This document shows, one piece after another, positions 1 to 9,686 of a stretch of 64,000 nt of DNA. This DNA is from Gaiellasilicea sp963802765. GTDB taxonomy: Bacteria; Actinomycetota; Thermoleophilia; Gaiellales; Gaiellaceae. Position numbers and translations under genes: made by a program. The DNA lies in the NCBI GenBank assembly GCA_963802765.1, contig CAWDJZ010000018.1, positions 62,001 through 126,000 on the forward strand, read 5' to 3'. The notes beneath the pieces were generated by a model. That model searched no databases. It was not told where the DNA came from and worked only from the letters and a program-made list of their open reading frames with translations. Positions within the stretch are counted from its first letter, which is position 1, and each line of letters opens with the position of its first letter.

Positions 1-485
1 GCCCGAAGTTCATTGTCGCGGACGAGCCGGTCTCCGCACTCGACGTCTCGATCCAGTCGCAGGTGCTCAACCTGCTCGTCGAGCTGAAGCAGGAGTTCAA
101 CCTGACGTACCTCTTCGTCGCGCACGACCTCGCCGTCGTGGGCTACATCTCCGACCGGGTCGCCGTCATGTATCTCGGCAAGATCGTCGAGCTGGCGACC
201 TCCGAAGAGCTCTTCCGCCGGCCGTTGCACCCGTACACCGTGGCCCTCCTCTCGGCGAACCCGGAGCCGGTCCCCGGCCGCAAGCGCCAGCGGGTCGTGC
301 TCCACGGTGACGTACCGAGCCCGATCAACCCGCCGTCGGGCTGCCGCTTCCGGACCCGCTGCCCGATCGCGCAGCCGATCTGCGCCGAGGTGGAGCCGCT
401 GCTCGAGGACCACGGCCACAGCCACGGTGCCGCGTGCCACTTCGCCGGGAAACCTCTGCCCGAGACGCCACCGCTGATCGGGTGA
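1..485 (+). CDS. Oligopeptide/dipeptide ABC transporter ATP-binding protein (3' part)
   Basis: Only the C-terminal ~160 residues lie in the window; the frame is open from the first bases. The Walker B/D-loop segment FIVADEPVSALD and the H-loop in FVAHDLAVV are visible. They are followed by the oligopeptide-transporter C-terminal extension with its Cys-rich stretch CRFRTRCPIAQPIC (around 346-390), which is typical of DppF/OppF-type subunits. The protein would energise peptide import on the cytoplasmic face of the membrane. It ends at a TGA beside the start region of a CocE-type hydrolase, which suggests one operon for uptake and breakdown of peptides or amides. Walker A lies outside the window. 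Confidence 0.93.
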   Translation, partial: PKFIVADEPVSALDVSIQSQVLNLLVELKQEFNLTYLFVAHDLAVVGYISDRVAVMYLGKIVELATSEELFRRPLHPYTVALLSANPEPVPGRKRQRVVLHGDVPSPINPPSGCRFRTRCPIAQPICAEVEPLLEDHGHSHGAACHFAGKPLPETPPLIG

Positions 486-521
486 CCCTCCGGGACGTCC
501 GTCTCCTACACGACCGAGCGG

Positions 522-2151
522 GTGCCGATGCGCGACGGCATCACAGCTCTCGGCGGACGTCTATCTCCCGCTCTCGGGCGGGCCGCACCCGACGCTGTAC
601 CAGTGGACGCCCTACGAGTCGACCCGCGAGCGGTTCGTGAGCTGGGGTGTCTGGTTCGCGCAGCGGGGCTACGCCGCCGTCGTCTCGGACGTCCGCGGCC
701 GCTACGAGTCAGAAGGCGAGTTCGAGGCATGGAGCAAGGACGGCGTGGACGCGCAGGACTCCCTCTCCTGGGCGGCCGGCGAGGCGTGGTGCAACGGCCG
801 GATCGGCACCTGGGGACGGAGCTACGGCGCGCTCGTCCAGTGGCAGCTGATGCATCTCGGGCACCCGAACCTCGCCTGCATCGCGCCGCAGGTGATCCAC
901 GACGACTACTTCTGGGACGGCTACTGGACGGGCGGAGCCTTCCAGCTCGCGCTGACGCTGGGCGCGGCTGCCATCTGGACGAGCGCGATCAGCCTGGTCA
1001 CCGGCCCGGGCGCGGCCGCCCTGATGCTGAACGACCGGGTCTGGCGCCACCTGCCGCTGATCGAGCTCGACGAGGTCACGATCGGCCGCAAAGTCGGCTA
1101 CTGGCGTGAGTGGTGGGAGCACCAGGAAAACGACGCGTACTGGCAGCAGTTCCGCCATCGCCCGGAGACCGTGACGGTGCCCATCTTCCAGCAGGGCGGC
1201 TGGTTCGACCCCTACTCCGGCTCGCACCTGCGCTCGTTCGCCGTGATCGGCGACCGCGTTCCGAGCCGCGTCCTCATGGGTCCCTGGTCGCACGAGGAGG
1301 AGGTCGAGACCTTCCGCGGCGACGTCGACCTGTCCGCGGGCGTGACGGTCGTCCGCGACCACGAGCTCGCCTTCTACGACCGCTATCTCCGCGACGAGGG
1401 AAACGACTGGGAGGAGCGGCCGCCGCTCGAGCTCTTCGTCCTCGGCCGGAACGAGTGGCGCGGCGCGGACGTGTGGCCGCTGCCCGGAACCGAGTTCACG
1501 TCGTTCTTTCTCCGGAGCGGCGCGCGGCTCGATCGCGACATGCCGCGCTCGGACGAGCCGGCCGACCGCTACGCGTACGACCCCGAGAACCCGGTGCCGA
1601 CGATCGGTGGCGTCAACTCGGTGCTGACGATGACGCAAGGCGCGGCGGATCCGATCCTCCCGGGCCCGCGCGACCAGCGCCAACTCGAGGCCCGGGACGA
1701 CGTGCTCTCGTACACGAGCGACGAGCTCGACCACGACCTCGAGGTGATCGGACCGGTCGAGGTCGTGCTCTTCGCGGCCTCGAGCGCCAGGGACACTGAC
1801 TTCTTCGTCCGCGTCTGCGATGTCTATCCGGACGGCCGTTCGATCGTCCTCACGGAAGGTGTCTTGCGCGCGCGCTACCGGAACTCGAACGAGGGCGACA
1901 GCACCGAGCTGCTCGAGCCGGGCGAGGTCGCCGAGTACGGGATTCGCTGCTATCCGATTGCGAACGTGTTCGAGCGGGGCCACCGGATCCGCCTCGACGT
2001 CACGAGCTCGAGCTTCCCGCGCTTCAGCCGCAACCTGAACAACGGCGAGGACGTGGGCACGAGCACGCGGATCGAGGTCGCACGGCAAACCGTGCTGCAC
2101 ACCGACGTCTATCCATCGCACGTGCTCCTTCCGGTGATCCCGAGCTCGTGA
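522..2151 (+). CDS. CocE/NonD family hydrolase (X-Pro dipeptidyl-peptidase-like), frameshifted near 546
   Basis: A serine hydrolase of the CocE/X-prolyl dipeptidyl-peptidase superfamily acting on acyl, ester or peptide bonds. The N-terminal VPMRDGIT motif lies in one frame and SADVYLPL onward in the next. One extra base near 546 (ATC ACA G CTC TCG) separates them; from there the frame is open to 2151. The nucleophile elbow GRSYGA and the GPWSHEE segment carrying the catalytic His are present. The C-terminal jelly-roll ending around SSSFPRFSRN is also present. The start is uncertain: GTG at 522, or GTG at 482 overlapping the previous stop. Length (~545 aa) is normal. The break is probably a sequencing error. 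Confidence 0.82.
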
Positions 2152-3200
2152 GGTCCGACGAGGTCCCGTCGATCGCGCTGGAGCGGCGGCTTGCCGGCAC
2201 GGAAGTGCTGAGACTGAAGGGAACGGTGGCGGCGCCGCTGCCGGAGCACGTCCGCGAGGCCGTGCTGGCGGCGCTCGGCGAGCACGGGGCCACGCCGCCC
2301 TCGCGCGGTCTCGGAGCGCTGCGCGAGGCGATCGCGCGCTCGCTGCCGGCGCCCGCCGACCCGGAGCGCGAGATCCTGGTCACGAACGGCGCGATGCATG
2401 CGCTCAGCGTCACCTTCCGCGCGCTGCTCGAGCCCGGCGACGAGGTGATCGTGCCGACGCCGTGCTACTTCTTCGCGGGCCTGATCGAGCGAGCGGGTGG
2501 CGTGTTCGTCCCGGTGCCGATCGGGGACGCGGAGGCGATCGAGCGAGCGATGACGCCGAGGTCGAAGGCGCTCGTCTTGACGAACCCGAACAATCCGGAC
2601 GGCCGCCTTCCGACGAGAGCCGAGGTCGACGAGCTGCTCGCCCTCGCGGCGCGCCACGGCCTGACCGTCCTGACCGACGAGGCGTACGAGCGCTGCATCC
2701 ACGACGGCGAGCTCGCGAGCGCCTGGGGCGGCGAGCCGAACGTGGTGCTCGTTCGCAGCCTCGGCAAGAGCCTCGCCATGCCCGCGTGGAGGATCGGCTT
2801 CGTCGCGGCTGCTGCGGAAGTGATCGACGCCTGCCTCCGCGAGCTGGAGTGGGACGTGATCCGCGTCAGCCAGGTCGCCCAGCGCGCGGCGGCGGCTGCG
2901 CTCGACGGCCCGCAGGACTGGCTCGACGCGGTCGCGGCCGGCTATCGCCGCGACCGGGCTGCGGCGCACGCGGCCGTCGCCGACCATCCGACTCTGAGCG
3001 CCCCGCTGCCGTCCGCGACGCCGTTCCTCTGGGTCGACCTGGGCGGCCTCCCGGCCCAGAGCCTGCTCACGGCCGGGCTCGCCGTGGTCGACGGCGTCCA
3101 CTTCGGCGCGCCCGGATACGCCCGTCTCCCGTTTGCAGGCGCGGCCGATCGCGAAGCGGAGCTCCGCCGCCGGCTCGCGCTGGTCGACGCGGCTGCGTAG
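2148..3200 (+). CDS. Pyridoxal phosphate-dependent aminotransferase, class I/II
   Basis: A fold-type I PLP enzyme of 350 residues. The conserved NPNNPDG segment, the DEAYE motif (Asp binds the PLP nitrogen) and the Schiff-base lysine in SLGKSLAMPAWRIGF are all visible. It probably transfers an amino group between an amino acid and a 2-oxo acid; the substrate cannot be read. The GTG start overlaps the CocE stop codon by 4 nt, so the genes are translationally coupled. The N-terminus is somewhat short for the family but starts at the expected substrate-binding helix. A role in processing amino acids released by the neighbouring hydrolase is inferred from context. Confidence 0.88.
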   Translation: MRSDEVPSIALERRLAGTEVLRLKGTVAAPLPEHVREAVLAALGEHGATPPSRGLGALREAIARSLPAPADPEREILVTNGAMHALSVTFRALLEPGDEVIVPTPCYFFAGLIERAGGVFVPVPIGDAEAIERAMTPRSKALVLTNPNNPDGRLPTRAEVDELLALAARHGLTVLTDEAYERCIHDGELASAWGGEPNVVLVRSLGKSLAMPAWRIGFVAAAAEVIDACLRELEWDVIRVSQVAQRAAAAALDGPQDWLDAVAAGYRRDRAAAHAAVADHPTLSAPLPSATPFLWVDLGGLPAQSLLTAGLAVVDGVHFGAPGYARLPFAGAADREAELRRRLALVDAAA

Positions 3201-3209
3201 GCTCGAGCC

Positions 3210-3980
3210 ATGGGATTGCGCCGCATCCTCCTCACCGGCGCCGAGGGTGTGATCGGCACCGCGGTTCGTGAGCACCTGGAAGGGCGGTATGAGCTGACGT
3301 CGCTGACCCTGACGGAGCAGCAGTTCCCGAGCCACGTCGCCGACATCTCCGACCTGGACGCGATCCGGCCGGCGTTCGAAGGCGTCGACGCCGTCGTCCA
3401 TCTCGCCGCCTCGGCCGAGCTCGAGACCCCCTGGGACGACGTCCTCCGGAACAACATCGTCGGCACCTACAACGTCTTCGAGGCGGCCCGCCTGGCGGGG
3501 GTCTCGCGCGTCGTGTTCGCGTCCTCGAACCACGTCGTCGGCATGTTCGAACTGGACGGAGCGCCGGCGCTGTACGACCCCGACGACGACCGGAGCTACG
3601 ACCACACGGCCGAGATCCGGCCCGACTCGCTCTACGGCGTCTCGAAGGCCTACGGGGAGGCGCTCGGCCGGATGTACATGGAGCGCCACGGCCTCCGGGT
3701 CTTCTGTCTGCGGATCGGCGCCGTGCGCGCGCACGACGACCCGACGTCGCCGACGGCCAATCCCCTGATCGACCTCGACGCCGAAGGACGCCGCAACCGG
3801 CTCCGCGCCGTCTGGCTGAGCCGGCGCGACTGCGCCGAGCTGATCGCCAGCTGCCTCGACGTGGAGGACGTGTCCTGGGCGGTCGTCTACGGCGTCTCCG
3901 CGAACCCGCGGCGGTTCTGGGATCTGACCCACGGCCGCGAGCTGCTCGGCTGGGAGCCGCGGGACTCCGCCCCCATCTGA
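3210..3980 (+). CDS. NAD-dependent epimerase/dehydratase family protein (uronate dehydrogenase-like SDR)
   Basis: An extended short-chain dehydrogenase of 256 residues. It has the N-terminal Rossmann glycine motif TGAEGVIG (residues 8-15), the HLAA segment, the SSNHVVG stretch and the catalytic YGVSKAYGE (YxxxK). The SSNHVVG segment and the short length resemble uronate dehydrogenases, which oxidise hexuronates to aldarolactones. That substrate call is inference; nucleoside-diphosphate-sugar epimerases are the alternative. It starts 9 nt after the aminotransferase and is the last gene of the plus-strand group. It ends 3 nt before the stop of the convergent ligase gene. Confidence 0.82.
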   Translation: MGLRRILLTGAEGVIGTAVREHLEGRYELTSLTLTEQQFPSHVADISDLDAIRPAFEGVDAVVHLAASAELETPWDDVLRNNIVGTYNVFEAARLAGVSRVVFASSNHVVGMFELDGAPALYDPDDDRSYDHTAEIRPDSLYGVSKAYGEALGRMYMERHGLRVFCLRIGAVRAHDDPTSPTANPLIDLDAEGRRNRLRAVWLSRRDCAELIASCLDVEDVSWAVVYGVSANPRRFWDLTHGRELLGWEPRDSAPI

Positions 3981-3983
3981 GGG

Positions 3984-5490
3984 TTACGCGTGGTGCTGCC
4001 GGCCGTGGAGCCGGCGAAGCTCGTTGCGTCTGATCTTCCCCGACGTCGTCAGCGGCAACTCCTCGACGAACTCGATCTCGCGCGGGACCTCGTAGGCGGC
4101 GAGGCGCTCGCGGACGAGTGCCTTCAGCTCCGCGGCGAGCTCGTCCGAGGGCGACGCGGCGACGACGAAGGCCTTGATCGCCTCGCCGCGGACCTCGTCC
4201 GGGATCCCGATCACCGCCGCCAGCGACACCGCCGGGTGGCGGACGAGGCACTCCTCGATCTCTCCCGGGCCGATCCGGTGGCCTGCGCTCGAGATCAGGT
4301 CGTCCGTGCGGCCGACGAAGCGGAAGTAGCCGTCCTCGTCGATCTCGGCGAGATCGCCCGTGTGCAGCCAGCCGTCGCGCACCTTCTCGGCCGTCGCTTC
4401 CGGGTTGCGCCAGTAGCCGAGGAAGGCGACCGGGTCGCCGTCCGACGCGCAGCAGGATCTCCCCGTCGGCGAGGCGCAGACTCGTGCCCCGGGTACGCCC
4501 TGCCCATCGAGCCGGGCTTCGCCGGCCACGCCGCGCAGTTCCCGATCAGGAGGTTCGCCTCCGTCTGGCCGTAGAACTCGTTCAGCCTCGCGCCCAGCCG
4601 CTCCGGAGCACCATGCCGCGGTCTCCTCGCCGACCATCTCGCCGCCGCTCGCGAGCGTGCGGAGCGACAGAGACGGGCCGTCGTGCGCGGCCATCATCCG
4701 CAGCGCCGTCGCGGGCATGAAGACGTTGCGCACGCCGAGCCGCGCGATCAGGTCGAAAGCGCCGCTCCGGATCGAACTTCGTCGTCTGGAAGGCGAGCAC
4801 GGGGCGGCCGTGGTAGAGGCCCGGCATGAGGACGTCGAAGAGGCCACCCATCCAGGCCCAGTCCGCCGGCGTCCAGATCAGGTCGTCCTCCTGCGGAAAG
4901 AAGTCGTGCGAGAGCTCGAATCCCGGCAGGTGGCCATGCAGGATGCGATGGGCGAGGAGCGCGCCCTTCGGCGGCCCGGTCGTGCCGGAGGTGTAGACGA
5001 TCAGGGCCGGCGCGTCGGCTCCCGTGGCGACGGGAGTGAATCGCGGTGAGGCGGACGCGAGCATCGCGGGCAGGTCCCGGTCGACGTCCACCGTCGACAC
5101 GTCGTCGAGCTCGCGGTCTGCGAACACGACTGCGGGATCCGCGTCGCCGAGCCGCACCGCCATCGCGTCCGGCCCGAAGCGCGTCGAGAGCGGCACGGCG
5201 ATCGCGCCCAGCTTGTAGACGGCGATGTGCGCGACCGCCGTCTCGGGCCGTTGCGGGAGCGCGATCCCGACGCGGTCGCCCTCGCCGATGCCCTTCGCCC
5301 GCAAGGCATTCGCAAGCCTGTTCGAGGCGTCGGAGAGCTCGCCGAAGGTCACCCGCCGCGTGACCTCGCGGCCGTCCGTGACCACGATCGCGACCGAGTC
5401 GCGCGGGTGGCGCTCGCAGACGTCGACGCCCAGGTTCACCCGCTCCGGCACCTGCCAGCGGAACCCGGCGTAGAGGTCGTCGTAGGTCAG
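3984..5490 (-). CDS. AMP-binding acyl-CoA synthetase/ligase, frameshifted at four places
   Basis: A member of the ANL superfamily that activates a carboxylic acid with ATP and transfers it to CoA; about 500 residues once the frame is repaired. The P-loop motif YTSGTTGPPKG, the TPADWAWMGG segment, the EFYGQTEANLL region and the C-terminal hinge GDLAEIDEDGYFRFVGRTDD are all recognisable, as is a final lysine motif TSGKIRR. They occur in shifting frames, with single extra bases near 4768, 4598, 4490 and 4440. It is the last gene of the long minus-strand operon. Its only plausible start is CTG at 5490, overlapping the upstream TGA as CTGA. Benzoate/medium-chain type is possible; the substrate is unknown. 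Confidence 0.78.
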
Positions 5491-6628
5491 GCCCAGAGGC
5501 GCTCCAGCAAGGCGAGGTAGACGCGGGTCGCCCGCACGAGCTCGGCCACCTCGATCGACTCGACGTCCCCGTGCGCGCCGGTTCCCATCGGGCCGTGGTA
5601 GACGGTGGGGATCCCCGCCGCGTTGAACATCGCGCCGTCGGCGACGAGCCTCACGCCGGTCAGCGTCAGCTCCTGCCCTGTGACGTCGCGGTACGCCTCG
5701 CGGAGCGCGACGACGAGCCTGTCCTCGGGATCGATCCGGTACGCGCCCCGCGAGATCTGAAGGTCGAGGTCGATCGTGCAGCCGGACTCCGCCGCGATCG
5801 GCTCGAGGAGCGCCTTCGAACTCGGCCTCCGCCTGCTGCAGCGTGTTCCCCGGCGCCCAGCGGCGCGTGCCGACGAGCCGGCACTCGACCGGGTGCCGGT
5901 TGTAGAAGTCGCCGCCGTGCACCTCGCCGAGGAAGTACGACTCCGGCCCGACCCATTCGTGCTCGACCGAGGCCAGCTCCTCGTTGCGCGCGCGGATCGC
6001 CTCGATCACCCTGGCGGCGACGAGATTCGGGTTCGGCGTGCCGGCGGCCGTCTGCAGCTCGTGGGTGACCATCGCCCTCGCGGCGGATCGTGATCTCGAA
6101 GGTCGCGCAGCCGACGTGCGCGACCGGCAGGGACGAGGCCGCCGAGCTCGCCGACCACGCCGAAGTCGGCCGTGAAGCCGTGCTCGCCGAGGAGGTACGT
6201 CAGGTCCTCGCCGCGCCCGAGGGGCGACTCGTGCAGCCCGACGGCGACGATCACGAGCTCGCCGGGGAACGAGCCGCGCTCCGCGGACTCCCGCGCGCCG
6301 TCTCGGCCGCGCACGCAAGCGCGCCTTTCATGTCCGCCGTCCCGCGCCCGTAGATCGTCTCGCCGTCGAGCCGCGGCGGCTCGTGCGGGATCGGGACGGT
6401 GTCGAGATGGCCGTTGAGGACGATCGTCGGCCCCGGCCGGTCACCCCGAAGCCGCCCGACGACGATCGGGGTCTTCGGAAACCGCTCGTCGAGCAGCTCG
6501 ACATCCATCCCGATCTCCTCGAGCCGCTTGCCGTAGAGCCGCGCGACCTCGGCGGTGTCCCCGGTCGGGCTCTCGACCTCGACGAGCTCGAGCGTCAGGT
6601 CGCGCAGGCGGTCCGCGTCGACGCTCAT
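5487..6628 (-). CDS. M20 family metallo-amidohydrolase (ArgE/DapE/carbamoylase-like), frameshifted
   Basis: A zinc-dependent M20 hydrolase of about 380 residues. The metal-binding motifs LNGHLDTVP and GRGTADMKG are in the N-terminal part. GELGG, the HELQTAAGTPNPNLV dimerisation segment and a C-terminal YHGPMGTGAHG follow in other frames. Breaks lie near 6300 (one base missing) and near 6140, 6075 and 5822 (one extra base each). The family includes ArgE, DapE, peptidases and N-carbamoyl amino-acid hydrolases. Next to HyuA/HyuB proteins, removal of a carbamoyl or acyl group from an opened ring product is an attractive inference. ATG at 6628 overlaps the stop of the upstream SUMF gene by 4 nt. 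Confidence 0.78.
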
Positions 6629-7786
6629 GCAGCGTCCCTCGCGACCCGGAAACCGATGTGCCCCTGACGCCGCACCGGGCGGCTGTGACTGCGCATCGTG
6701 CAGCGCGCCCAGGCGAGGCCCGGGCTCGCAAACGAGCCGCCGCGGAGCACGCGCTCACCCGGCGGGTACTCCGTCGACGTCCATTCCCAGACGTTTCCGG
6801 CCATGTCCAGCAGACCGTACGGGCTGGCGCCGTCGGGGTGGGAGCCGACCGGCGAGGTGGAGCCGTGCTTCAGCCCGTGCCCGACCGCGGCGCGGCCCTC
6901 GTCCTCCTCGTCGCCCCAGGGGTACGTGCGCCCGTCCGTGCCACGCGCGGCCTTCTCCCATTCGGCCTCGGTCGGCAGACGCCCGCCGGCCCAGGCGCAG
7001 AACGCGGACGCCTCGTCCCAGTCGACGAACGTGACCGGGTGGTCGGAGGGGGCGGGCCAGTGCGGAGGGGCGGCAGCGCCCGACTCGGCGACGAAGCGCT
7101 CGTACTGCGCGTTCGTGACGGGTGTTCGCGCGAGCTCGAACGCCGTCCACCTCGACGACCCGCTGACGTGACTCGTCCGCGTCGCGGCCGATCACGTAGT
7201 CGCCGGCCGGCACGTCGACCCAGTCGAAGCTCCGTCGCGGCTCGACGGCGACGACGCGGAAGCCGATGTAGGTGTCGCGCGCCGCGGGATGCACCGGCAG
7301 GCGCGCCGAGCAGCGCAGCTCGTCGGCCCCGCTGAGGTACGAGCCGCCGCGCACCGCGCCGTCGGCCGTCCACTCGTAGACGTTGCCCGCCAGGTCCAGG
7401 GCGCCGCACGGCGCCGCGCCTGCGGGATGCAGTCCGGCGCGCGACGGCCCGCCGATTCCGCGACCGAAGGTCGCGCGCGTCGTGTCGGGCGGCTCGTCGC
7501 CCCACGGCCAGAGCCGGTCGTCTCCGCCCCGCGCGGCCGCCTCCCATTCGACCTCGGTCGGGAGCCGCACGCCGTTCGCGGCGCAGAACGCCTCCGCCTC
7601 GTCGCGGGAGACGTAGGTGACCGGGACGCCGTCGTCGCCCGTGACCGGCAAACGCGCGATCCGGAACCCTTCGACCCGGACGGTGCGCCGCGGCGTCTCG
7701 TCCTCGTCCGGCGGATACATCTGCGCAGGATCGACTCCCATCGCGAACGGGCCGCCGGGGACGGCGACGAACTCCAGAGCGCTCAC
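6625..7786 (-). CDS. Tandem SUMF1/EgtB/PvdO-type (formylglycine-generating-enzyme-like) domain protein, frameshifted at 7141
   Basis: About 386 residues carrying two consecutive FGE-sulfatase folds. Domain 1 spans LEFVAVPGGPFAMG through YIGFRVVAVE; domain 2 spans FDWVDVPAGDYVIG through HIGFRVARDAA. Each repeats RLPTEVEWEAAARG/RLPTEAEWEKAARG, LAGNVYEWT/MAGNVWEWT and RGGS...GFR. An extra base at 7141 breaks the frame just before FELARTPVTNAQY. Domain 1 lacks the TNAQYxxF region. Neither domain has the paired cysteines after RGGS that true formylglycine-generating enzymes use, so a binding or other oxidase role is more likely than sulfatase activation. The GTG start overlaps the CocE stop (GTGA). 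Confidence 0.8.
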
Positions 7787-9686
7787 TGGCCAGGAATGAC
7801 CGGCAGGACGACGTGCGACGGGTGCTCCGCGTCGGCGTAGACGGCCTGGTCGGCGGACGACCTCGTGCGTGTGCCGGCCGATCGGCTCGCCGGTGTTCGG
7901 GTTGCGCTCGAGTCGGGGGAAGTTCGACGACGAGACGTCGATCCGGATCCGGTGACCCACAGCGAAGACGTTCGAGGTCGGCGGGAGCAGGATCGAGACG
8001 GGCACGATCTCGCCGGGGGTCAGAAAGACCTCTCTGTCGAACCCCTCGCGGTAGCGGCAACGGATGATCGAGTCGTTGATCAGCATGTCGTACCCGTCGG
8101 GGTAGTCCTCGTTCGGCGGGTAGACGTCGACGAGCTTCGCGGTGAAGTCGGTGTCGGGCGCGCTCGACGAGATCCAGAGGTTGACGACCGCCCGGCCGGT
8201 CACCTCGACGGGCTCGGCGAGCGGCTCGGTCTGGTAGACGAGCACGTCCGGGCGCTCGGACAGCCGCGGATACGGCTCCCGCGAGGTGAAGAACTCCGGC
8301 GACTCCTTCTGGTCGGCGGGGCCCGGGGTCATGATGTTGCGAAGGCGCAGCACCGGGCTCAGGAACCTCGACCACGCGGGCTCCATGGCGGCGCCTTCGG
8401 CCGGGAGCTCCCCGACCGAGCAGTAGTTGCCGCCGATCGTCGGCACGGGGTGGGCGGGGTCGTAGGTGTAGCGCCGCGGCTCGGCGGGCCCACTCGGCGC
8501 CTCGCGCGAGAGCGAACCGTCGCCGTGCAGGTAGAGAGGGGTCTCCTGCGCCCGCGCCGAGCGGCCACTCGTGCTCCTGGCGCCAGCGGCCGCCGTGGTC
8601 GAGCTTCCCCAGAGCCGTCTTCCGGCCCGAGCCGCCGCCCATCACGAAGATCCGGATCGGCGCCTCGTCGGCCGGCGCGGCACCGTCCTCGCGGAGCCAA
8701 CGGTCGAAGAAGGCGAGCTGCTCCTCGAAGTAGCGCCGGACGCCCCAGACCGAGTCCGGCCCGAAGTCGACGTCGAGGGTGTAGGTCGCGTCGCCGCGCA
8801 TGCCGACATGGCTCCATGGGCCGATGATGAGGCGCTGCGGCGTCTCGTTCTTCGCCGCCATCGCCGCGAAGTACTCGCTGTCCGCGTGCGGGAACGCGTC
8901 GAACCATCCGGTCGAAAACGTCCCCGGGACGTCTGCGTGCCGGTCGTAGTGGGCCGTGAAGTCGTTGCTCTCCTGCGCCCAGTAGTCGTCGTACGCGCCG
9001 CGCGTCGTGTAGTCGATCAGCGCTTGCTCGAGGGTCGGCGTGTGCCGAAGCGAGAGCTGCCCGCGCTGCCACGGCGTCGCCCAGAAGAGCTCGCGCAGCC
9101 TCGCCAGGTCGCCCCAGACCTCGGCCTGCTTGTCCGGGTCGTCCGCGATGTCCTGCGCGTCCTGCGCGTGGATGAAGAGCGCCCAGAACATGTGCAGCTG
9201 CATCGCTCCGCCTTCGCGTGACTGGTGCTGGAACGAGTTCGTCGGCACGACGTCCGGCCAGATCGCCGTCAGATGCGGTGGGCGCTCCAGTGCCAGCCGC
9301 ACCTGCGTGATCGCCGCGTACGACGAGCCGACCGTCCCCACCCGGCCGTTCGACCACCGTTGCTCGGCGATCCACTCGACGGTGTCGTAGCCGTCCTGAC
9401 CCTGTTGCGGCGTGACGGTGTGGAAATAGTCGCCGGTCCCCTCCGACCGGTAGCGGTCACGGCAGTCCTGGAGCACGACCGCGTAGCCGTGCGGGACGAA
9501 GAAGTCGGCGATCTCGCTGTAGCGCTTGTCGGTCTTGTCGTAGGGCGTCCGGCAGAGGATCGTCGGGTACCGCCCCTCGACCAGCTCCCCCTCGTGGGCG
9601 GGGCGGTAGACGTCCGTCGCGAGGCGGATCCCGTCCCGCATCGGCACCATCACGTCCTTCGCGAGCGCCACTCCGAACTCGGTCAC
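7783..9686 (-). CDS. CocE/NonD family hydrolase, frameshifted near 8557 and 7855
   Basis: A second CocE/X-Pro dipeptidyl-peptidase-type serine hydrolase of ~633 residues. It begins with VMVPMRDGIRLATDVYRP and has the nucleophile motif GSSYAAITQ. It carries GPWSHVGM (catalytic His region), ADEAPIRIFVMGG, and the C-terminal jelly-roll with SSSNFPRLERNPNTG. Two single extra bases, within GAxAQETPLYLHG near 8557 and just before the C-terminal HVVLPVIPG near 7855, split the coding frame. The GTG start at 9686 overlaps the HyuA stop. It is distinct from the CocE protein at 522-2151 (different length and active-site context). Its place behind HyuA suggests hydrolysis of an amide or ester derived from the same substrate. 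Confidence 0.85.

Noticed and set aside
2109..3932. A 607-codon open frame on the minus strand across the aminotransferase and SDR genes
   Set aside because: Antisense shadow of two clear genes; composition dominated by Arg, Gly, Asp and Val without any motif.
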